A stretch of DNA of 64,000 nucleotides from contig NZ_LODW01000061.1 of the NCBI RefSeq assembly GCF_002914525.1, forward strand, positions 1 through 64,000. The letters are read 5' to 3'. The stretch is from Rhizobium hidalgonense (GTDB lineage: Bacteria; Pseudomonadota; Alphaproteobacteria; Rhizobiales; Rhizobiaceae). The notes under the pieces are model-generated. The model did no database searches and was not told where the DNA came from. It worked only from the letters and a program-made list of their open reading frames with translations. This document shows, in pieces, positions 7,727-17,165 of the stretch (position 1 is the stretch's first letter; every line of letters starts with the position of its first letter). Both the position numbers and the translations under genes were made by a program.

Positions 7727-10700
7727 ATGAACGGATCGCGATCAAATCCTTCCCGACAGTCCGACAGGACCTCGCTCGATGCGCTGAACCGCACGATCGA
7801 AGGGCTGGAGGCACGCATCGAGGGGCTGATGGGCAGCGGGCGCGAACCGCGACCGCGCACGGCAACGCCCGAGCGCGATCCCAATGCGGGCTCCAACGCC
7901 CCGCGCCCCGCGAGGCCGCCGCTCGAGCAGCGGCCGGATCCACTCGCCGAAATCCGCCAGCGCCAGCGCGCCCTTGAAGCCGGCCGTGAGCGGCCCTTCA
8001 CACGCGAGCCGGCCCCGCAATTGCGCGAACCAGTACCGCGCCCCGCACCGCAGGCAGCACCCGCCTTCCGCGCCGGCGACGATACGATGACGGAGATCGC
8101 CCAGGCGCTCGTCAACCTGCGCCAGGACCTGAAGCGCGACATTTCCGAGGGCGTCACCCGCGAGATGAACGCGCTGCGGAGCGAACTTCGCGAGATCAAG
8201 ATCAATGCCGGCGACGGCGGTTTCGCCGACGACATGCGCGCCGATATGGGCCGCCTTGCCCAGAGCATTGCTCAGCTCACCGGCCGCTCGGCCGGCCCGG
8301 AGGCTGCCGGCCTGCGCGAGGATTTCGAGGAGCTGCGCTCGCTGATGGACGGGCTGGCGCGCGAGGATTCGCTGCGCCACATGGAAAACCGCTGGGACGG
8401 CTTCGAGAACCGGCTTGCCGCACTCGATACCGAGGGGCTGCAGGAAGAACTGGTGTCGCTCGCCTACCGGCTCGACGACATCAAGCGCCATATCGGCGGC
8501 ATGGGCGAAAGCCCGGCGGTCCGGGCGCTGGAGGACAAGCTCATTGCCATCGCCACGGCGATGGAGCAGTTCGGCAATATGATCCAGCCGCACGACCGAG
8601 TCATGTCCGAACAGTTCGCCGCCATGGACACGCGGCTCGACGAGATCAGCCGAGCGATCGCCGCCAGCGGGCGCGCGGCCGCCACCAACGATCCGGCGCT
8701 GATGCAGCGGCTGGAAGGCCGGCTTGCAGCGCTTGCCGATCAGATCGACCTGATGAGCCATGATGCGGCCAACCGCGTAAACCCGGCCGATGAGCTGGCG
8801 ATGCGGCTGGAGGCGCTGACATCCCGCGTCGAGGAACTGACCAAGGCGGAAGCGACGTCGCGGCTCGACGAGCGGCTGGAACATCTGTCCTATCTGCTGG
8901 AGCACACGCACAAGACGGCGCAACCCGACCTAACCGGACCGCTTTCCGACATTTCCCGCAAGATCGACGCGCTTGAGAACGGCGCGGTCAACGACGTGCT
9001 GGCGCAGCGGCTCGACTATCTCGCCCGGCGCATCGACGAAATGGCCTATCAGCCGCCGGCGCCGGCTGCCGCAGTCGACGACAGCGCCTTCCAGCGTCTC
9101 GAAGGACGGCTGAGCGACATCGCCGCCCGGCTGGAAGAGAGCACGGCGGCAGCGCCGACCGATCCGCGCGCGCTGAAGAACCTCGAAGACCAGATCGCCA
9201 ATCTTTCGGCCCTGATGAGCGCGCCGCGTGAAAGCGCTGTGATGCCCGCCGATCTCGACCGGCGCATGGGCGCGATCGAAGACTATATGGCAACCAGCGA
9301 CGAATATATCATCGAGGCGGCACGCCAGGCAGCGGAAGCCGTCGTCGAGGCCTATTCGCGCCATGGCGGCCCGCAGGGTGGCGTGCCCGCTGCCGACATG
9401 TCGGCACTGACGGCGCTGGCCGAGGATCTGCGCCACCTCGAGGATATCAGCCGCGACAGCGAGGAGCGTACGCATAAAACCTTCAAGGCGCTGCACGAGA
9501 CGCTGGTGCATATCGCCGACCGCCTCGACGGCATGGAAGAGCGCGGACGGCCAGTTGTCGCGCAGATGCCGGTGGCCGACGTCGATTTCGATATCGATCC
9601 CTACGCCTTAATGGTGGCCGAGGCCGAGATGAACAAGGCGCCGCCCGCCGCCCCGGCGCAGAAGGCCTCTGCTGTCATCCACGCCGCAGAGGTCGCGGCC
9701 GAACCTACCGCTCCGGCACAAGCCACCGCCATGAGCGGAACCAGCGCGATCGCCATCGAGGCTGCGACCAGGACGCCGGAGGCTGCGACAGCGGCGCCGG
9801 CAAAGGTCAGCCTGCTCGCCAGTCTCGGCAAGCGGCTGCTGCCCGGCAAGAAAGCCGAAGCCCGCGCAACCGAACGCCCGATGATCGACCCCGCGCCGTC
9901 GATCGATCCAACCGACGTGGTGCCGACGGATGCGGCAAACGAGCTGCTTGAGCCGGGCTCGGGCACGCCTGACGTCAAGAAGATCCTTGAGCGTGTCCGC
10001 GCCAGCCAGAGTGCTGCCCGCGGCAAACCTGCCGCTGAGACCGACCGCGCCGATTACATCGCCGCTGCCCGCCGCGCCGCGCAGGCGGCCGCGATGGAAG
10101 TGGACGCCAATCCGAAGCCGGCGGCCGTCAAGGCCGAGAAGAAGGGTGCCGACAAGGCCGGCAAGACTTCCGACAAGACGGATAAGACAGGCAAGACCAG
10201 CGCCTTTTCGCGCTACCGGCGGCCGATCCTGCTGGCGGTCGGCGCCGTGCTGCTCGCCATCATGGCCTTTCCGCTCGCTCGGACGCTGACGAGCGGCGAA
10301 CGCGCGCCGCAGCCTCCGGCCGAGGTCTCGGCGCTGACCGGCGCAGCGGAAAACCCGTCGCCGGCCTTGCCTGAAGGGACGCCTGCCCAGCCGGACAGCA
10401 ATGCGGCAGAAACCGCCGCCGCCACAGCAGAGGCAACGCCACCCGCCGGCGAGCAGATACCGGCCGAAGCAATCCCGCCGGTTGCGGGCGATCATCTGAC
10501 CGACGCGACACCGCTCGACGGCGAAGGGGCTGCGACGCTTGCCCCCGCCGCCCCATCGGGTGCGGTGCCGGAGACATCGGGCTTCGTTGCGAATACGCCG
10601 GCGGCAAGCGCGCCGCAGGCCACTATTACCATTCCCGACACCATCCAGCCGAAATCACTCGCCGATGCGGCGCAGGGTGGCGATGCGCTGGCGCTGTTCG

Positions 10701-11500
10701 AGATCGGCGCGCGCTTTTCCGACGGCCGCAACGGCATCACCGTCGATCAGAAGCAGGCGGCGAGCTGGTACCAGCTTTCGGCCGACAAGGGTTTTGCGCC
10801 GGCAGAGTACCGGCTCGGCAGCATGTACGAGAAGGGCAACGGCGTCGAACGCGACATCGCCAAGGCCAAGGGCTTCTACGAACAGGCGGCAAACCAGGGC
10901 AATGCCAGCGCCATGCACAATCTCGCCGTACTCTACGCCTCCGGCGCGCTCGGCCAGCAGGATTATGCGACGGCGGCCTCGTGGTTCACCAAAGCCGCCA
11001 ACCTCGGCATTACCGACAGCCAGTTCAACCTGGCGATCCTCTGCGCCCGGGGCAACGGCGTTCCGGCGGATCTCGAAGAATCCTACAAATGGTTTGCGAT
11101 CGCCGCCAAGGCCGGCGACAAGGATGCGGCGCAGAAGCGCGACGAAGTGGCCAATGCCATGAAGCCCGATCAGCTCGAACGCGCCCGCGCCAAGGCCGAT
11201 CTCTGGAAGCCGGAGCCGCTCGACCACCGCACCAATGCCATCGACATTCCCGACGAATGGGCGGGAACGGGCCTGAAGACGGCAAGCGTCGACATGAAAA
11301 AGGCGATCCGCAACATCCAGGCGATCCTCAACAATAACGGCTTCGACGCTGGAACACCGGATGGCGAAATGGGCGCAAAGACCGTGACCGCGATCAAGAG
11401 CTTCCAGAAGTCGATCGGCCAGGAGCCGGATGGCAAGGTGACCGACGCGACGGTGAAGGCGCTGCTCGAACGCAACAAGCCGGGCAGCAAGGCGATCTGA
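7727..11500 (+). CDS. podJ: PodJ-like polar localisation protein (coiled coil, TM, Sel1 repeats, peptidoglycan-binding)
   Basis: This 1257-residue protein has the order expected of PodJ, the polar organiser of Caulobacter and Agrobacterium. The long cytoplasmic part (about 1-820) is charged, largely helical and repeats a pattern of LE..L..L..R segments typical of coiled coil. It is followed by an Ala/Pro/Lys-rich linker. A single membrane segment lies near residues 829-853 (ILLAVGAVLLAIMAFPLA). The periplasmic part carries Sel1/TPR-like repeats (about 975-1145, e.g. AEYRLGSMYEKGNGVERD) and a C-terminal peptidoglycan-binding domain (about 1188-1255). It stands alone. The architecture is clear; orthology to PodJ is inference. 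Confidence 0.75.
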   Translation: MNGSRSNPSRQSDRTSLDALNRTIEGLEARIEGLMGSGREPRPRTATPERDPNAGSNAPRPARPPLEQRPDPLAEIRQRQRALEAGRERPFTREPAPQLREPVPRPAPQAAPAFRAGDDTMTEIAQALVNLRQDLKRDISEGVTREMNALRSELREIKINAGDGGFADDMRADMGRLAQSIAQLTGRSAGPEAAGLREDFEELRSLMDGLAREDSLRHMENRWDGFENRLAALDTEGLQEELVSLAYRLDDIKRHIGGMGESPAVRALEDKLIAIATAMEQFGNMIQPHDRVMSEQFAAMDTRLDEISRAIAASGRAAATNDPALMQRLEGRLAALADQIDLMSHDAANRVNPADELAMRLEALTSRVEELTKAEATSRLDERLEHLSYLLEHTHKTAQPDLTGPLSDISRKIDALENGAVNDVLAQRLDYLARRIDEMAYQPPAPAAAVDDSAFQRLEGRLSDIAARLEESTAAAPTDPRALKNLEDQIANLSALMSAPRESAVMPADLDRRMGAIEDYMATSDEYIIEAARQAAEAVVEAYSRHGGPQGGVPAADMSALTALAEDLRHLEDISRDSEERTHKTFKALHETLVHIADRLDGMEERGRPVVAQMPVADVDFDIDPYALMVAEAEMNKAPPAAPAQKASAVIHAAEVAAEPTAPAQATAMSGTSAIAIEAATRTPEAATAAPAKVSLLASLGKRLLPGKKAEARATERPMIDPAPSIDPTDVVPTDAANELLEPGSGTPDVKKILERVRASQSAARGKPAAETDRADYIAAARRAAQAAAMEVDANPKPAAVKAEKKGADKAGKTSDKTDKTGKTSAFSRYRRPILLAVGAVLLAIMAFPLARTLTSGERAPQPPAEVSALTGAAENPSPALPEGTPAQPDSNAAETAAATAEATPPAGEQIPAEAIPPVAGDHLTDATPLDGEGAATLAPAAPSGAVPETSGFVANTPAASAPQATITIPDTIQPKSLADAAQGGDALALFEIGARFSDGRNGITVDQKQAASWYQLSADKGFAPAEYRLGSMYEKGNGVERDIAKAKGFYEQAANQGNASAMHNLAVLYASGALGQQDYATAASWFTKAANLGITDSQFNLAILCARGNGVPADLEESYKWFAIAAKAGDKDAAQKRDEVANAMKPDQLERARAKADLWKPEPLDHRTNAIDIPDEWAGTGLKTASVDMKKAIRNIQAILNNNGFDAGTPDGEMGAKTVTAIKSFQKSIGQEPDGKVTDATVKALLERNKPGSKAI

Positions 11501-11537
11501 GACGGGTTGTTTCGACGCGGGCGAGCGGCGAGGTCAA

Positions 11538-11709
11538 CCCCTCATCCGCCTGCCGGCACCGACCGGGGTCGAGCCACGTGTCTCGACCCGTCCGTCGGAC
11601 CCCGCTTGCGGGGCGATGGGGATATGCCGCACCGGCTTCCTCCATCTCGACGTTGCTTTGGCACGTCCCCTCGCCGCGTTTTTCCGGGAAGAGGGTTAGG
11701 GTGAGGGGC
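11538..11709. repeat. Intergenic repeat with CCCCTCA/TGAGGGG ends in the 462-base gap 11501-11962
   Basis: The left end (CCCCTCATCCGCCTGCCGGC, from about 11538) and the right end (AGAGGGTTAGGGTGAGGGGC, to about 11709) are imperfect inverted repeats. The middle holds smaller palindromes such as CCCCGCTTGCGGGGC. Elements of this kind are common between rhizobial genes. It differs from the RIME1-like copies. The rest of the gap, to 11962, shows no gene; open frames there are extensions of the exporter region. Confidence 0.55.
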
Positions 11710-11962
11710 AGCTATCGCCAGCCTTGCGGCGTTCTGCCACAAGGCTTTCCGCAATTTTTCCACCGCTCGTCACAAAACCTGAAAAAAGCCGGATTATGCG
11801 GGAGAGATCGATCCGCGCATCGCCGAATCTCCTGCCATCGATCTCCATCGCCAATCGGGGCCGATCGAAAGCCTCTGGCAACGATTTCACAGTATGGTGC
11901 GCATTCGAACGGGGACGTGACGGAAACCGCCCGCCAGGCGCGGTCATCATTCGGGGTCGGTT

Positions 11963-12886
11963 GTGACAATCTATCTGCCAATCGCAGAATTGTCGGTGAA
12001 CATTTTCATCATTCTCGGCATGGGGGCGGCCGTCGGATTCCTGTCTGGAATGTTCGGCGTCGGTGGCGGCTTTCTGATCACGCCGCTGTTGATTTTCTAC
12101 AATATTCCCCCGGTCGTTGCGGTCGCGACCGGCGCCAACCAGGTCGTGGCGTCGTCGATCTCCGGCGCGATCACCCATTTCCGGCGCGGCACGCTCGATG
12201 TCAAACTCGGCACGGTGCTGTTGATCGGCGGCCTCACGGGTGCGACGGTCGGCATCTGGATCTTCTCGCTGCTGCGCGCCATCGGCCAGCTCGATCTGAT
12301 CATCTCGCTGATGTATGTCATTTTCCTCGGCACCGTCGGCGGGCTGATGCTGCTCGAGAGCATCAATGCCATGCGGCGGGCGGCGCGCAACGAGCCGCCG
12401 GCGCCACGCAAACCCGGCCACCAGCACTGGGTGCACAGGCTGCCGCTGAAGGTGCGGTTCAAGAAATCAAAGATCTTTCTCAGCGTCATTCCGATCGTCG
12501 CGCTCGGCTTTGCGATCGGCATCCTGACCTCGATCATGGGTGTCGGCGGCGGCTTCATCATGGTGCCGGCGATGATCTACCTGTTGCGCATCCCGACCAA
12601 TGTCGTCGTCGGCACGTCGCTGTTCCAGATCATCTTCGTCACCGCCTATACGACGATCGTGCAGGCAGCGACGAACTTTTCGGTCGATATCGTGCTCGCC
12701 TTCATCCTGATGGTGGCGGGCGTCATCGGCGCGCAATACGGCGTGCGCGTCGGCCAGAAGCTGCGCGGCGAGCAGCTGCGCGCCCTGCTCGGCCTGCTGG
12801 TGCTCGCCGTCGGCCTGCGTCTGGCGATCGCGCTGGTGGTAACGCCGGCCGACGTCTATTCGGTGGTGATAGGAGCCGGCAATTGA
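11963..12886 (+). CDS. TauE/SafE family sulfite/anion exporter-like membrane protein
   Basis: This 307-residue protein is very hydrophobic with about eight membrane segments. It shows the duplicated TauE/SafE motif twice: GFLSGMFGVGGGFLITPLL near residue 28 and ILTSIMGVGGGFIMVPAMI near residue 190. The family exports sulfite, sulfoacetate or similar small anions across the inner membrane. The start is GTG at 11963. Its stop overlaps the next start by one base, so the two genes are translationally coupled and probably act together. Confidence 0.88.
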   Translation: MTIYLPIAELSVNIFIILGMGAAVGFLSGMFGVGGGFLITPLLIFYNIPPVVAVATGANQVVASSISGAITHFRRGTLDVKLGTVLLIGGLTGATVGIWIFSLLRAIGQLDLIISLMYVIFLGTVGGLMLLESINAMRRAARNEPPAPRKPGHQHWVHRLPLKVRFKKSKIFLSVIPIVALGFAIGILTSIMGVGGGFIMVPAMIYLLRIPTNVVVGTSLFQIIFVTAYTTIVQAATNFSVDIVLAFILMVAGVIGAQYGVRVGQKLRGEQLRALLGLLVLAVGLRLAIALVVTPADVYSVVIGAGN

Positions 12887-13686
12887 TGCGCCTGCTTGCC
12901 GCCGTCATCGCATTCCTTTGCCTGCTGCCGGCGGTGGCCGGAGCGCAATGGCTGCCGGGGCAGTCGACCGAGGCGGTGCGCGAAGGCTTGGAAATCGGCA
13001 CGTCGACGAGCGAAATCGCCATCACTTCAGATTTCCACGGCGCCGATCTGACGATCTTCGGGGCGCTGTCGAATACCGACCAGCTGCTGCTCGCCATCGG
13101 CCAATATGACGTGGTGGTGGTGCTGGAGGGGCCGCGCCAGGATGCGACGGTGCGCAAGAAGGAGCGCGTCTTCGGCATCTGGGTGAATACCCGCTCGATG
13201 ACCTTCGAATCCGTGCCGCACTCCTATTCGATGTCGAGTTCGCGGATGATCGACGACCTGACGACGCCGCTCGAACTGACCGATCAGGGGATCGGCATCG
13301 ACCACATTCCGTTGACGCCGGTCGGCTTCGTCGGCGATGGCAGCAATCTCGGCGAATTCCGCGATGCCTTCCGGCGGCTGCAGCAGGGCGGCGGCTTCTA
13401 CGACCGCAACCCGAGCGGCGTGCGCTTCGTTTCCTCCAACCTTTTCAAGGCGAGCCTGCGCCTGCCGGCCAACATTCCGAACGGCGTCCACACCGTGCGC
13501 GCCTATCTCTTCAAGAGCGGCAATCTGGTGACCCAGGAATCGCTGCCGCTGCGCGTCATCAAAACCGGCATCGAGCAGACGATCACCGATGCGGCGCATG
13601 GCCAGCCGATCCTCTACGGCTTTGCATCCGTGGCTCTCGCCGTCATCACCGGCTGGGGCGCCAGCCTGATCTTCCGCAAGGATTGA
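12886..13686 (+). CDS. TIGR02186-like exported membrane-anchored protein
   Basis: This 266-residue protein starts at the ATG overlapping the exporter's TGA. It has an N-terminal signal peptide (LLAAVIAFLCLLPAVAGAQ), a periplasmic beta-rich domain (IEIGTSTSEIAITSDFHGADLTIFGAL in outline), and a C-terminal membrane segment (YGFASVALAVITGWGASLIF). From family knowledge this protein is regularly found beside TauE/SafE exporters in alphaproteobacteria. Its biochemical role is unknown; a periplasmic accessory of the exporter is the natural guess. Part of an apparent 702-residue frame starting at 11578 is this gene plus an antisense-like extension, which I reject. Confidence 0.78.
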   Translation: MRLLAAVIAFLCLLPAVAGAQWLPGQSTEAVREGLEIGTSTSEIAITSDFHGADLTIFGALSNTDQLLLAIGQYDVVVVLEGPRQDATVRKKERVFGIWVNTRSMTFESVPHSYSMSSSRMIDDLTTPLELTDQGIGIDHIPLTPVGFVGDGSNLGEFRDAFRRLQQGGGFYDRNPSGVRFVSSNLFKASLRLPANIPNGVHTVRAYLFKSGNLVTQESLPLRVIKTGIEQTITDAAHGQPILYGFASVALAVITGWGASLIFRKD

Positions 13687-13875
13687 GCTGCCTCAAGGCG
13701 CCGCACTCGAGCAATTTCCAGAGCAATTGCAAAAAAGTGTGATGCGCTCTCTCCGGAGATGCCGCCTCCACTCGTTCTGCCTCGGAAAAACCGCTTGCAT
13801 TTTGATATCGGTTAATCTAGCTTTCAACCAGTTGCGGAACGCAACCGGTCGAAGATGAACTGAAGGAGGATGGAA

Positions 13876-14433
13876 ATGAGAAAGCTTATCGTCTGGGACC
13901 TGATGACCCTCGACGGTTATTTCGAAGGCACGAAGCCGTGGGACATCGATTTCCACAATCTCGCCTGGGGACCGGAGCTGCAGCGTTATGCCGAGCAGTT
14001 CGGCGAGGAAGGCGACCTGCTGGTCTTCGGCCGCAAGACCTATGAGGGCATGGCTGCCTATTGGCCGACCGCCGAGAGCGAAGACACAATCAAGGCCTAT
14101 ATGAACGGCATCGCCAAGATCGCCGTGTCCAGAACGATGACTGAGCCCGGCTGGAACAATGCCCGTGTCGTCAGCGATCCGGTCCCGGAATTGACGCGGC
14201 TGAAGCAGGAGGACGGCAAGACGATTTTCCTCTTCGGCAGCGCGGCGCTTGCCGACAGCCTGCTGAAAGCCGGCCTTGTCGATGAAATCAGGATCTGCGT
14301 CGTGCCCGTCATCCTCGGCGGCGGCAACCCGCTTTTCAAGCCTGCACAGGATCAGGTGCCGCTGAAGCTCATCGACACCGCGACGACGGCAAGCGGCGCG
14401 GTGATCCTGCGCTATGAACCGGCCAAGGCATAG
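13876..14433 (+). CDS. Dihydrofolate reductase family protein (RibD C-terminal fold)
   Basis: This 185-residue protein belongs to the DHFR-like/RibD reductase group. It starts MRKLIVWDLMTLDGYFEG and contains LLVFGRKTYEGMAAYW (NADPH-binding turn) and IFLFGSAALADSLLKAGLVDEIRI. These proteins are usually annotated as deaminase/reductase of unknown substrate. AAGGAGGA at 13863-13870 sits six bases before the ATG at 13876, which decides the start over the ATG at 13870 that overlaps the ribosome site. It is probably not the cell's folate enzyme, and it is monocistronic. Confidence 0.85.
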   Translation: MRKLIVWDLMTLDGYFEGTKPWDIDFHNLAWGPELQRYAEQFGEEGDLLVFGRKTYEGMAAYWPTAESEDTIKAYMNGIAKIAVSRTMTEPGWNNARVVSDPVPELTRLKQEDGKTIFLFGSAALADSLLKAGLVDEIRICVVPVILGGGNPLFKPAQDQVPLKLIDTATTASGAVILRYEPAKA

Positions 14434-14540
14434 TACGTTAGACTATGTGATGATTGCGGCGGCCGCTTCTGTTGGCCGCATCCGGCTTTTCCTCCCGAAA
14501 TCCCGCCTCTATCATAGCCCGCGACCAAGGGAGGCGGTGC

Positions 14541-15479
14541 ATGGCAGAGGGTATGGACCTGCCGCTTGCGGAAGAGCGAAATAGCCGTCCGAGCGAAGGC
14601 GCGCCGGTCGAGATCCGCTGCACTGACGGCGTCGTGCTCGGCGGGCATATCTGGGGCTCGAGCGCGGCAAAAGCTTCCGCCAGCGTCATCATCAATCCCG
14701 CGACCGGCGTGCTTGCGCGTTATTATCACTATTACGCCCGCTTCCTTGCCGCTCACGGTTTCGACGTCCTGACCTATGATTACCGCGGCATCGGGCGTTC
14801 ACGGCCGGCGCAGCTCAAGGGCTGCGGCTATCGCTGGCGGGAATGGGGCGAAAAAGATTTCGACGCGGCGCTGTGCTTCATGGACGGACGGTCGGATCAG
14901 CCGATTTACGTCGTCGGCCACAGCATCGGCGGTTTTCTCCCGGGCTTGTCGAAACATGCCGGCCGCATCGACCGCATGCTGACGATGGGGGCCCAATATG
15001 CCTATTGGCGCGATTATGCGCCGGAGCACCGGATGCGGCTCTTGATGAAATGGCACGTCGTCATGCCGGTGCTGACGGCGCTATTCGGCTACTTTCCTGG
15101 CAAACGGCTTGGCTGGCTCGAAGATCTGCCGGCCGGCGTCGCCCATGAATGGAGCTTTCGTCGGGCGCGCATGGAGATGAGCCACCCGGCGGCCGAGCGC
15201 GACGAGGTGCTAGCGCGTTTCGCCGCCGTGACCGCGCCCGTCCTTGCCGTTGCTATGTCCGACGACGAACTTGGCACCATGCCGGCAATCCGCCGCACGC
15301 TTGCCTATTACCGCAATGCCAAGATCAGCCAAGTGCTGCTGCAGCCCGCCGATCTCGGATTTAAGGCAATCGGCCATTTCGGCCTCTTCCACGCACGCCA
15401 TGCCGAGGGTTTCTGGCGCGATAGCATCGCGTGGCTAAGCCACGGCATCCATCCCTGGCCAGCACAGGCAAGCATCTAA
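14541..15479 (+). CDS. Alpha/beta hydrolase
   Basis: This 312-residue protein has the fold markers of a serine alpha/beta hydrolase: the nucleophile elbow GHSIGG near residue 132, an upstream YDYRGIGRS turn, and a C-terminal histidine candidate in IGHFGLFHARH. AAGGGAGG precedes the ATG at 14541; the 29 codons upstream in frame are not supported. It resembles hydrolases whose N-terminus reads EIRCTDGVVLGGHIWGS. The substrate is unknown. It stands alone between the DHFR-like gene and the transglycosylase. Confidence 0.85.
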   Translation: MAEGMDLPLAEERNSRPSEGAPVEIRCTDGVVLGGHIWGSSAAKASASVIINPATGVLARYYHYYARFLAAHGFDVLTYDYRGIGRSRPAQLKGCGYRWREWGEKDFDAALCFMDGRSDQPIYVVGHSIGGFLPGLSKHAGRIDRMLTMGAQYAYWRDYAPEHRMRLLMKWHVVMPVLTALFGYFPGKRLGWLEDLPAGVAHEWSFRRARMEMSHPAAERDEVLARFAAVTAPVLAVAMSDDELGTMPAIRRTLAYYRNAKISQVLLQPADLGFKAIGHFGLFHARHAEGFWRDSIAWLSHGIHPWPAQASI

Positions 15480-15606
15480 AGCAGGTTGTCGTCCGAAATG
15501 CGCGGCGCGCTTGAATGCGACCCGCCATGGGCAACTTCGTATTCGACTAAAAACCGGTCCTTAACATTTACGAGTTAGTAATCTCTCGGAAACGAGAGGT
15601 TTTGTC

Positions 15607-16188
15607 ATGCGTACTCGTATCGTTCTGACCGCCGTGGGTCTCGCGCTGCTTGCCGGCTGCGCGACGGCGCCGAAGCAGACGCGGAACATTTGCGCCGTCT
15701 TCGACGAGCGCGACGGGCTTTTCTCCAGCTGGCAGAGTGCGGCCGAGCGGACCGAGAAGAAATACGGCGTACCGGTGCCGATCCTGATGGCGACGATGTA
15801 TACCGAATCCGGCTTCCAGCCCTATGCGCGGCCGCCACGCACCAAGCTGTTTGGCTTCATTCCCTGGACCCGGCCTTCGACCGCCTACGGCTATTCGCAG
15901 GCGCTGGACGGGACGTGGGATCACTATCAGTCGCAGACCGGAAACTGGACGGCGCGGCGGGCGAACTTCGCCGACGCGATCGATTTCATCGGCTGGTATC
16001 ACGCCCAAAACAGCGCCGAGACCGGCATTCCGCTGAACGATGCCTATAATCTCTATCTCGCTTATTATTCCGGCCCAACCGGATACAAACGCGGCGACTG
16101 GCGCTCGAACGGGCAATTGCAGCAGACGGCGCAGAAGTTCGCGCGGATGGCCGGGACGTATCAGCAGCAGTTGCAGGGGTGTAATTGA
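15607..16188 (+). CDS. Lipoprotein with lytic transglycosylase (SLT) domain
   Basis: This 193-residue protein has a lipoprotein signal with lipobox LLAGC (cysteine about residue 18). The mature part starts a transglycosylase-like fold: KKYGVPVPILMATMYTESGF contains the catalytic-type glutamate, followed by AYGYSQALDGTW and YNLYLAYYSGPTGY. The family cleaves peptidoglycan at the periplasmic face of a membrane. It is monocistronic, and a RIME-like repeat follows 22 bases after its stop. Confidence 0.85.
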   Translation: MRTRIVLTAVGLALLAGCATAPKQTRNICAVFDERDGLFSSWQSAAERTEKKYGVPVPILMATMYTESGFQPYARPPRTKLFGFIPWTRPSTAYGYSQALDGTWDHYQSQTGNWTARRANFADAIDFIGWYHAQNSAETGIPLNDAYNLYLAYYSGPTGYKRGDWRSNGQLQQTAQKFARMAGTYQQQLQGCN

Positions 16189-16210
16189 GTTCAAGGGTGT
16201 GCGGTCGCAC

Positions 16211-16382
16211 CCCCTCTGCCCTGCCGGGCATCTCCCCCACAAGGGTGGAGATTGGCTAGACGCAAGGGCTTCCCCAAACAACTGCCGCCCTATTGCTTTC
16301 GAGACGGTAAAGAGCGAGTGACGGTCCAACCTCTTGCCTATCTCCCCACCTGTGGGGGAGATGCCCGGCAGGGCAGAGGGGG
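16211..16382. repeat. RIME1-like intergenic palindromic repeat, copy 2
   Basis: The left arm (16211-16256) contains CTGCCGGGCATCTCCCCCAC and the right arm (16336-16381) contains GGGGGAGATGCCCGGCAGGG. The arms match those of the copy at 61-228 almost base for base, while the middle parts share only patches such as TTGGGGAAGCC in opposite sense. The element lies between convergent genes (the transglycosylase and PdeM) and could serve as their bidirectional transcription end. Confidence 0.78.
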
Positions 16383-16414
16383 TAACACATGGCACCCCCC
16401 ATCGAGGACGAACG

Positions 16415-17140
16415 CTAACCCCGCAAGTTCCCATACCGGACTGAATAGATCCGATCCCGCCCCAAGAGATGCGCCACCAGCGAAGCTTTGTCGAACAGGC
16501 CCTTCATCGCCTGATGACCGAGATCGAGGCCGCCGCTCATGACGCCGAAGGCGGGCATCAGCAGGCGGGCGCCGTCGGTGGCAAAACACGGGCGGCGGAC
16601 GGATTTTTCGCGGCGGCGGACAGTCGCCGAGGGGTGCAGGTGGCCGGCGATTTCGCCACTCTGCAAGCCGTTTTTGGGCTCGTGGCGGAAGGTCAGGCCG
16701 GCATAATGCATCTCGTCGGCGCAAGCGCCGGGCAGATCGACGATGCCATCGGGATCATGATTGCCGTTGATCCAGATCCATTCGCGGCCGCGCGCCATCG
16801 CCACGATCAGCGCCCGAAAATTCTCCGGCATATGCTTCGAGCCGATGCGATCGTGAAAATTGTCGCCAAGTGAGACGACGAGCTTTGGGTCGTAACGCGA
16901 GATGACCGCAGCCAGCACGGTGAGCGTCGCCAGCGTGTCATAGGGCGGCAGCATCATGCCGCGGCGGGCGAAGGCGGCACCCTTTTCCAGATGCAGGTCG
17001 GAGACGACGAGCAGGCCGGCATCCGGCAGATAGAGGGCGCCGAGCGGATCGCAGACGGCGGCAATATCGCTCACCGATGTCTCGATGCCCGGTATTGCGG
17101 CCAGTCCGGAAATGTCGCGCGCCAGCGCCAGGCGGTTCAT
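16415..17140 (-). CDS. pdeM: Ligase-associated DNA damage response endonuclease PdeM
   Basis: This protein of about 241 residues is a calcineurin-like metallophosphoesterase. All metal-binding motifs are present in order: VVSDLHLEKG, SLGDNFHD, INGNHDP and AGHLHPS. It follows the Lhr-type helicase by a few bases, which is the known bacterial pairing that gives the family its name. The start is uncertain: ATG at 17140 is preferred, but an in-frame TTG at 17158 lies behind GTTTGGGAAT. The ATP-dependent ligase and exonuclease that often join this set are not adjacent here. Confidence 0.85.
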   Translation of the reverse strand: MNRLALARDISGLAAIPGIETSVSDIAAVCDPLGALYLPDAGLLVVSDLHLEKGAAFARRGMMLPPYDTLATLTVLAAVISRYDPKLVVSLGDNFHDRIGSKHMPENFRALIVAMARGREWIWINGNHDPDGIVDLPGACADEMHYAGLTFRHEPKNGLQSGEIAGHLHPSATVRRREKSVRRPCFATDGARLLMPAFGVMSGGLDLGHQAMKGLFDKASLVAHLLGRDRIYSVRYGNLRG

Positions 17141-17165
17141 CACAGTCGTTATTCCCAAACAAGTT

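Noticed and set aside
11578..13686. 702-codon frame suggesting a fusion ending in the TIGR02186-like protein
   Set aside because: The first 430 codons overlap the TauE/SafE gene in another frame and are Arg-rich nonsense. The real gene starts at 12886 with a signal peptide.
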